Under the pieces are notes generated by a model that did no database searches, was not told where the DNA came from, and was given only the letters and a program-made list of their open reading frames with translations. From NCBI RefSeq assembly GCF_041262165.1, contig NZ_JBGCBY010000006.1, positions 1 to 64,000 of the forward strand: a stretch of DNA of 64,000 bases. Direction: 5' to 3'. The position numbers and the translations under genes were made by a program. This document shows positions 60,001-64,000 of this stretch, piece after piece (within the stretch, counting starts at the first letter, position 1; each line of letters starts with the position of its first letter). This stretch comes from Streptacidiphilus sp041262165 (GTDB taxonomy: Bacteria > Actinomycetota > Actinomycetes > Streptomycetales > Streptomycetaceae).

Positions 60001-60676
60001 GCCGCGCAAGGTCCGCCCCGGCACCGCCGACATGACGGTGGAACCGGCGATGACCCGGGAGGAGGCTCTGCGTGCCATCGAGGTCGGCATCGAGACCGCC
60101 AGGGATCTGGTCGCGGCCGGCAACAAGGCGCTGATCACCGGCGACATGGGCATCGCCAACACCACCGCTGCCGCCGCGCTGATCTGCGTCTTCACCGGTG
60201 AGGACCCGTCGGTCGTCACCGGCCGGGGCACCGGCATCGACGACGAGACCCATGCCCGCAAGGTCGCCGTCATCCGCGAGGCGCTGGCCCTGCACCGCCC
60301 CGACCCGGCCGACCCGATCGGCGTGGTCGCGGCCGTCGGCGGTCTGGAGCACGCCGCCATCGCCGGGTTCCTGCTGGGCGCGGCGAGCCTGCGCACGCCG
60401 GTCATCCTCGACGGTGTGATCGCGGGGGCGGCGGCCCTGGTGGCGAAGGCCATCGCGCCCGAGGTGCTGGCCGCGTGCGTCGCCGGACACCGATCCGCCG
60501 AGCCCGGGCACAAGGCCGCACTGGCGAAGCTCGGTCTGCGCCCGCTGATCGACCTGGACCTGCGCCTCGGCGAGGGGACGGGGGCACTTCTGGCCCTGCC
60601 ACTGGTGCAGTCGGCGGCCCGGGCGATGCACGATGTAGCGACGTTCGACTCGGCCGGCGTCACCGACAAGCACTGA
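57080..60676 (+). CDS. cobT: BluB-CobT fusion with long acidic/proline-rich N-terminal region
   Basis: 1198 residues in three parts. Residues 1 to ~615 are disordered-looking, rich in Pro, Ala, Glu and Val, with many short PEPA/EPV-like repeats and late Glu/Thr/Asp runs. Residues ~620-830 form a BluB-type nitroreductase (REAVHRVMRERRDIRNGFRLDPIP; TAPSVGYSQPWDFVVIRS; APYSAALAVENLWLAARAEGLGVGWVSFF) that cuts FMN to make 5,6-dimethylbenzimidazole. Residues ~848-1198 form CobT (AGDHGVHAQGVTPWPQEVT; TGDMGIANTTAAAAL; catalytic Glu in GHRSAEPGH) that attaches nicotinate mononucleotide to it. So synthesis and activation of the lower ligand are in one chain. ATG with AAGGAG at 8 bases. Confidence 0.94.
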   Translation: MSDTGHVPNGGLTEPPLVANGAEPTPLGATPPIGEQAARDPFGTDPSQGHNSQGRLPYTFLDLPDGLDDEDDELLMPGPQGSWSEPVLREPSVAVPGLPQPETLPGPSVEPSVEQAPMVAQSQFQAQFQPQPQSQPEIYAPEQVQPAGEPVPPSWPPLSPPMVAELPLAEQAQPQPVLAAPRRPLHAGPPIPDPSLMTGQVPVRSLADRGPSAHDPSPFTVQAPQTPPYGVPVAVPAHHPGPEYLDHQLAAAEGAARTAVDTASAAEPAQFAAEPAMATVPVQMPSPESTLGSNASQIPAQVESPVVVEPPSAVVPPAPEFASPPAYTPASEPASPPAAEPEQVFEPQPEPAVEAAHEPLPVVEPVVEPVTEAAAAPAEPVVVPAIVPASEASIPAQSSSPDAGTSRIAAFMAPPVPPRFVEEPVPTPDPVAAPVAPAHPAEAGDGQTTFLGTAHLNDPALSSVPPTASSSEAEAPPVHQLDPQTPTESEPQFATTVTTAFEAPAQPTAERVALAVDASGAVEALAPVAMAEQTAAEAQVVGPDSREPQVTEIQIVEPRTEPQVDARHQAPETAVEAEAEAEAETSVAPEADAETDAETDVETDAEPPLAPVFAGPAAPAYDDEMREAVHRVMRERRDIRNGFRLDPIPHEVLIRVLEAAHTAPSVGYSQPWDFVVIRSAKTRARMHELAERQRDVYAESLPKGRAKQFKELKIEAIVETPVNIVVTADRTRGGRHTLGRHTQPQMAPYSAALAVENLWLAARAEGLGVGWVSFFDEQEMVRELGLPEHLDVVAYLCVGYVNEFPSEPELAQAGWAKKRPLSWVVHEETYGRRALPGEEPHSVLQETLRGIRPLDAKALGEAWDRQKRMTKPAGSLGMLEIISAQLCGLSRKCPPPIPEPACVAIFAGDHGVHAQGVTPWPQEVTAQMVANFLAGGAVVNAFANQLGAEVCVVDVGVASELPPAIDSGRTTGLLPRKVRPGTADMTVEPAMTREEALRAIEVGIETARDLVAAGNKALITGDMGIANTTAAAALICVFTGEDPSVVTGRGTGIDDETHARKVAVIREALALHRPDPADPIGVVAAVGGLEHAAIAGFLLGAASLRTPVILDGVIAGAAALVAKAIAPEVLAACVAGHRSAEPGHKAALAKLGLRPLIDLDLRLGEGTGALLALPLVQSAARAMHDVATFDSAGVTDKH

Positions 60677-60809
60677 CGCTCCGACCCCATCCGCGGTGCG
60701 GCGGCTGCTCGTTCGCGCAGTTCCGCACGCCCGCGAGCAGTCCACGGGCGCGAACGACCACTCGACTGTCCGCACGTCCTGTCCGACCGTTCCTCCAGGA
60801 GATCCCCCG

Positions 60810-62021
60810 ATGGCCGACACCCCCGCTCCGCCCTACCCGGCAGGACTGCGGCTGGCCGGGCGCCGCGTCGTCGTTCTCGGCGGTGGCACGGTCGCCCAGC
60901 GCCGCCTCCCGGCCCTGCTCGCCGCAGGCGCGGACGTCCTCCTGATCGCGCCCGACACCACCCCCGCCGTCCAGGCCATGGCCGACGCGGGCGAGTTGAC
61001 CTGGCTCGCCCGCCCCTACGCGCACGGTGACCTCGCCGACGCCTGGTACGTCCTTGCGGCCACGGACGACCCCGGCGCCAACTCGGCGGCCGCCGCGGAG
61101 GCCGAGGCCAACCGCACCTTCTGCTCCCGCAGCGACGATGCCTCCGCCGCCACCGCCTGGACGCCGGCTGCGGGCCGCCACGCTGAGACCACGGTCGCCG
61201 TCCTCTCCGGCGATCCCCGCCGCTCCGCCGCGCTGCGCGACGCCATCGTCAACGCGCTGCGCGACGGCAGCCTCGCCGCCGCCCACCATCGCGGCCACAC
61301 CGCCGGCGTGGCCCTCGTTGGCGGCGGCCCCGGCGACCCGGATCTGATCACGGTGCGCGGACGCCGCCTCCTCGCCGAGGCCGACGTCGTCGTCGCCGAC
61401 CGGCTCGCCCCCCGCGAGCTGCTGGACGAGCTGCCCCCGCACGTCGAGGTCATCGACGCCGCCAAGATCCCCTACGGCCGCTTCATGGCCCAGGAGGCCA
61501 TCAACAACGCCCTGATCGAGCACGCCAGGGCCGGGAAGTTCGTGGTCCGCCTCAAGGGCGGCGACCCGTACGTGTTCGGCCGGGGCATGGAGGAGCTCAT
61601 CGCCTGCACCGAAGCGGGCGTCCCGGTCATCGTCGTGCCCGGCATCTCCAGCTCCATCAGCGTCCCGGCCGCCGCCGGGATCCCGGTCACCCACCGGGGC
61701 GTCACCCACGAGTTCAGCGTCATCTCCGGGCATGTCGCCCCCGAGGACCCCCGCTCCCTGGTCGACTGGGACGCCGCCGCGAAGATGCGCGGAACCCTGG
61801 TGCTGCTGATGGCCGTCGAACGCATCGGCGCCATCGCCGCGGCCCTGATCGCGGGCGGACGCTCGCCGGAGACCCCGGTCGCCGTCGTCCAGGAGGGCAC
61901 CACCGCCGCGCAGCGCCGCGTCGACGCCACCCTCGCCACCGTGGCCGTCGTCGTCGAGGCCGAGCAGATCCGTCCGCCCGCCGTCGTGGTCATCGGTGAC
62001 GTCGTCGCCCTGACACGCTGA
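60810..62021 (+). CDS. cobA: Uroporphyrinogen-III C-methyltransferase with precorrin-2 dehydrogenase-like domain
   Basis: 403 residues. The N-terminal ~150 resemble the NAD-binding half of CysG (GRRVVVLGGGTVAQRRLPALLAAG; YVLAATDDPGANSAAAAEAE), and the C-terminal ~240 form the SAM-dependent SUMT (VALVGGGPGDPDLITVRGRRLL; GRFMAQEAINNALIEHARAGKFVVRLKGGDPYVFGRG; VVPGISSSISVPAAAGIPVTHRG). It makes precursor-2 for cobalamin and siroheme. ATG at 60810 with AGGAG 9 bases upstream. Follows cobT with a 133-bp gap. Confidence 0.92.
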   Translation: MADTPAPPYPAGLRLAGRRVVVLGGGTVAQRRLPALLAAGADVLLIAPDTTPAVQAMADAGELTWLARPYAHGDLADAWYVLAATDDPGANSAAAAEAEANRTFCSRSDDASAATAWTPAAGRHAETTVAVLSGDPRRSAALRDAIVNALRDGSLAAAHHRGHTAGVALVGGGPGDPDLITVRGRRLLAEADVVVADRLAPRELLDELPPHVEVIDAAKIPYGRFMAQEAINNALIEHARAGKFVVRLKGGDPYVFGRGMEELIACTEAGVPVIVVPGISSSISVPAAAGIPVTHRGVTHEFSVISGHVAPEDPRSLVDWDAAAKMRGTLVLLMAVERIGAIAAALIAGGRSPETPVAVVQEGTTAAQRRVDATLATVAVVVEAEQIRPPAVVVIGDVVALTR

Positions 62022-62062
62022 CGAGCTTGGCACGTTGGCGAGATGGGGGCAGGATCGACACC

Positions 62063-62959
62063 GTGGCCGAGCTCATCACCATCGACGACCCGCAGGACCC
62101 CCGACTTGGCGACTACGTCGCCCTCACCGACGTCGAGTTGCGCCGACGGCGCGAGCCCGAGGAGGGCCTCTTCATCGCCGAGGGCGAGAAGGTCATCCGC
62201 CGCGCCCGCCAGGCCGGATACCGGATGCGCTCGATGCTGCTCTCGGCCAAGTGGATCGACGTCATGCGCGACGTCATCGACGAGGTCCCCGCACCGGTTT
62301 ACGCGGTCGCGCCCGAACTCGCCGAGCAGGTCACCGGCTACCACGTGCACCGGGGCGCGCTCGCCTCCATGCAGCGCAAACCGCTGCCCGGCGTCGATGA
62401 ACTGCTCCGCGGCGCCCGCCGGGTGGCCGAACTCGAAGGCATTGTCGACCACACCAACATCGGCGCGGTGGTGCCTTTGGGTCTGCAAGAACGTCCTGTG
62501 CAGCGCGTCGCGGTCTTCGAGGACATCGTCGATCACGCCAATCTCGGGGCTGCTTTCCGCAGCGCGGCAGCCCTGGGCGTCGACGTGGTCCTGCTCACGC
62601 CCCGTTGCGCGGACCCGCTGTACCGGCGGGCCTTGAAGGTCTCGATGGGAGCGGTGTTCCAAGTGCCGTGGACCCGTCTGGAGTCCTGGCCCCGGGATGT
62701 CGATCTCCTCCGGTCTGCGGGTTTCACCGTCGCCGCACTGTGCCTGAGCGATCAGGCGATCACGCTCGATGAGCTCGCCTCGCGGGAGTGCGAGAAGCTC
62801 GCCTTGGTCTTCGGCACCGAGGGCGAAGGCCTCACGCCCGAGGCCCTCGTCGCGGCGGATGAGCACGTTCGCATTCCCATGGACTCCGGGGTCGACTCCT
62901 TGAACGTGGCAGCCGCCTCGGCTGTCGCCTTCTACGCAACGCGCCCGAAGCCGGCCTGA
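62063..62959 (+). CDS. TrmH-family RNA methyltransferase with internal duplication
   Basis: 298 residues. N-terminal part: RREPEEGLFIAEGEKVIRRARQAGYRMRS. C-terminal SPOUT knot: DIVDHANLGAAFRSAAALGVDVVLLTP, LVFGTEGEGL and IPMDSGVDSLNVAAASAVAFYA. Just before motif 1 a near-copy of the same stretch occurs (RRVAELEGIVDHTNIGA), giving about 28 extra residues. Codon usage also shifts near 62470: the 3' part uses more T/A third positions (CCT, TTG, GGT, CAA, GAA, CGT) than the 5' part. This suggests a recombination joint between two alleles. GTG start. Probable 23S rRNA or tRNA 2'-O-methylation. Confidence 0.82.
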   Translation: MAELITIDDPQDPRLGDYVALTDVELRRRREPEEGLFIAEGEKVIRRARQAGYRMRSMLLSAKWIDVMRDVIDEVPAPVYAVAPELAEQVTGYHVHRGALASMQRKPLPGVDELLRGARRVAELEGIVDHTNIGAVVPLGLQERPVQRVAVFEDIVDHANLGAAFRSAAALGVDVVLLTPRCADPLYRRALKVSMGAVFQVPWTRLESWPRDVDLLRSAGFTVAALCLSDQAITLDELASRECEKLALVFGTEGEGLTPEALVAADEHVRIPMDSGVDSLNVAAASAVAFYATRPKPA

Positions 62960-63236
62960 ACCCGGCCCACATGGCCGACTCGTCCGCCCGCTCTCAACAA
63001 CACCGCAGTTCAGGCTGCCTTTAGAAGCCGCAGGGAACGGCGCTGGGCCGATCCGGCGCCAACAAACCGCTCCGCAGGCGCTCTGCGCATCTGCACATCG
63101 CAACTCGCGCCCCCGGCCGGAGGCAACACGGGCCTGAGCGCACACGATCCGCCCGGCGAGCCCCTTCCGCGCGGCTCCGCTCAGGCCAGTCGCGGTTGAT
63201 CTATCGTTGCGGTACCGGGGAGGGGAGAGGAATGCG

Positions 63237-63875
63237 ATGACAAGCGCTGATTTCACCCGGACCAGGCGGAACCTGCACGGCTTGGCCGAGCTGCTCATGG
63301 CCGGGCCCCAGTTCCGCCGCAGCGGGACGATCCGGCTCCGGGTGGTCCCGGGCGGGTTCGCCACCACGAAGGAACCGGACATCCGGGTGGATGACCTGCG
63401 CCTGCTGGTGGACGGACGCACGCTCCCGTTGGTCGGCAGCTACGCCGACCTGGCCCACGCCGCCGGGATTGCCCCCGGAGCCCCGGCGAACCTCTACCCC
63501 GAGGGCAGCGACGTCGCGATCGAGGACCCCGTCGAGATCGATCCGCAGTCCGCTCGGCGGATCACCGACGGCCTCGCGCTCGGCCTGCAGGCGCTGACCC
63601 GCTTCGCCCCGCACGAGACCGCCGTGCTCTGGCCCGAGCACTTCGACCTCGGCGTCACCTGGGACGAGGTCAACTTCGGCGTCTCCCCGGGCGACGCGTT
63701 CGCGGACGAGCCCTACGCCTATGTCGCACCGTGGACCCCGCCACAGCTGGGCGCGTTCTGGAACGCGCCCTTCGGCGCCGCGCGTCCCCTGGGCGAATTC
63801 TCCGACGCTGCCACGCTCGAAGCCTTCTACACGGAGGGTCGGCTGCTGGCCCATGAGGCCCGTTCGGGCAGATGA
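63237..63875 (+). CDS. Conserved hypothetical protein
   Basis: 212 residues with no family I can name. Soluble, with acidic and aromatic patches: TAVLWPEHFDLGVTWDEVNFGVSPGDAF, YAYVAPWTPPQLGAFWNAPFGA and a polar C terminus. The phrase WPEHFD with nearby GVSPGD suggests a compact enzyme-like core, but nothing more can be said. ATG at 63237 with GGGGAGAGG upstream. A 277-bp gap without a gene precedes it. Confidence 0.72.
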   Translation: MTSADFTRTRRNLHGLAELLMAGPQFRRSGTIRLRVVPGGFATTKEPDIRVDDLRLLVDGRTLPLVGSYADLAHAAGIAPGAPANLYPEGSDVAIEDPVEIDPQSARRITDGLALGLQALTRFAPHETAVLWPEHFDLGVTWDEVNFGVSPGDAFADEPYAYVAPWTPPQLGAFWNAPFGAARPLGEFSDAATLEAFYTEGRLLAHEARSGR

Positions 63876-64000
63876 CGTGCGCCGGAGCGTGGCCTCGAAA
63901 CGCCGGATGGCGGTGGTGGGTGGCCGGCAGCCCATGCAACTCGGGGCAGGTTGCGGGCCTCCGTAGATCCCCGTACAGCTCGAACTCGTACCGCTGTCGA

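Noticed and set aside
57218..60820. 1200-residue open frame on the minus strand
   Set aside because: It mirrors the bluB-cobT gene and arises from the GC bias of third positions; its composition (Gly/Arg/Leu/His-rich) has no domain motifs.

Overview
The window reads as chromosomal DNA from a high-GC actinomycete of the Streptomycetaceae (Streptomyces, Kitasatospora or Streptacidiphilus; the genus cannot be fixed from this stretch). The evidence is the very strong G/C bias at third codon positions, frequent GTG starts with GGAGG ribosome-binding sites, and the characteristic neighbourhood infC-rpmI-rplT, SpoU methyltransferase, PAS histidine kinase, pheS-pheT, and an argC-J-B-D-R-G-H run. The first 120 bases are G/C homopolymer and look like a contig edge or sequencing artefact.

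Layout. 0.2-9.7 kb is an accessory stretch: a Tat-exported phospholipase C, a GH18 chitinase under a DasR-type (dre) double site, a GH16 beta-glucanase with a ricin-type lectin domain, small hypotheticals, a broken MMPL transporter and a 5'-3' exonuclease. 9.8-11.3 kb is an SDR-TetR pair. 11.35-13.36 kb is the most interesting part: a Ro60/Rsr-type TROVE protein gene preceded by a previously unannotated tandem array of three Y RNA genes. All three share one lower stem with a CU bulge and one Ro-binding-like element. The second and third carry an inserted, circularly permuted tRNA-like module (T arm, closed acceptor stem, D arm, and in the third a full anticodon stem). 13.3-18.6 kb is an amine-catabolism locus (gamma-glutamylation pathway): class-I amidotransferase, FadR-type regulator, glutamine-synthetase-like ligase, aldehyde dehydrogenase, SDR. 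18.8-22.4 kb holds conserved actinobacterial genes of mixed type. 22.4-30.6 kb is the translation block (infC with an attenuated leader and a probable AUC start, rpmI, rplT, rRNA methyltransferase, histidine kinase, pheST). 30.7-41.5 kb is a mixed insert between pheT and argC: psuGK, MarR, HipA-like kinase, PanE-like reductase, a putative secreted HNH lipoprotein, GNAT, HD phosphohydrolase, an extra hemC, a tRNA-Met(CAT), a 3-hydroxyacyl-CoA dehydrogenase and an SDR. 41.6-49.3 kb is arginine biosynthesis with ArgR and ARG-box-like sites. 49.3-55.4 kb holds a PlsC acyltransferase, an ECF-like sigma factor, an FAD monooxygenase, two GNATs and an NlpC/P60 hydrolase, plus about 0.9 kb without a recognisable gene. 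55.5-62.0 kb is cobalamin biosynthesis (cobL, a bluB-cobT fusion with a 600-residue acidic/proline tail, cobA/cysG-like). The window ends with a TrmH-family methyltransferase that looks like a recombinant with a duplicated segment, and a conserved hypothetical.

How parts work together. The TROVE protein and the Y RNAs would form an Ro ribonucleoprotein for RNA surveillance or decay, with the tRNA-like modules as the presumed contact for other RNA-processing factors. The gamma-glutamylation genes would take amines (polyamines or ethanolamine) through glutamylation, aldehyde oxidation and hydrolysis. The arg genes make arginine from glutamate under ArgR, and the cob genes cover uroporphyrinogen methylation, corrin C5/C15 methylation and lower-ligand synthesis and attachment.
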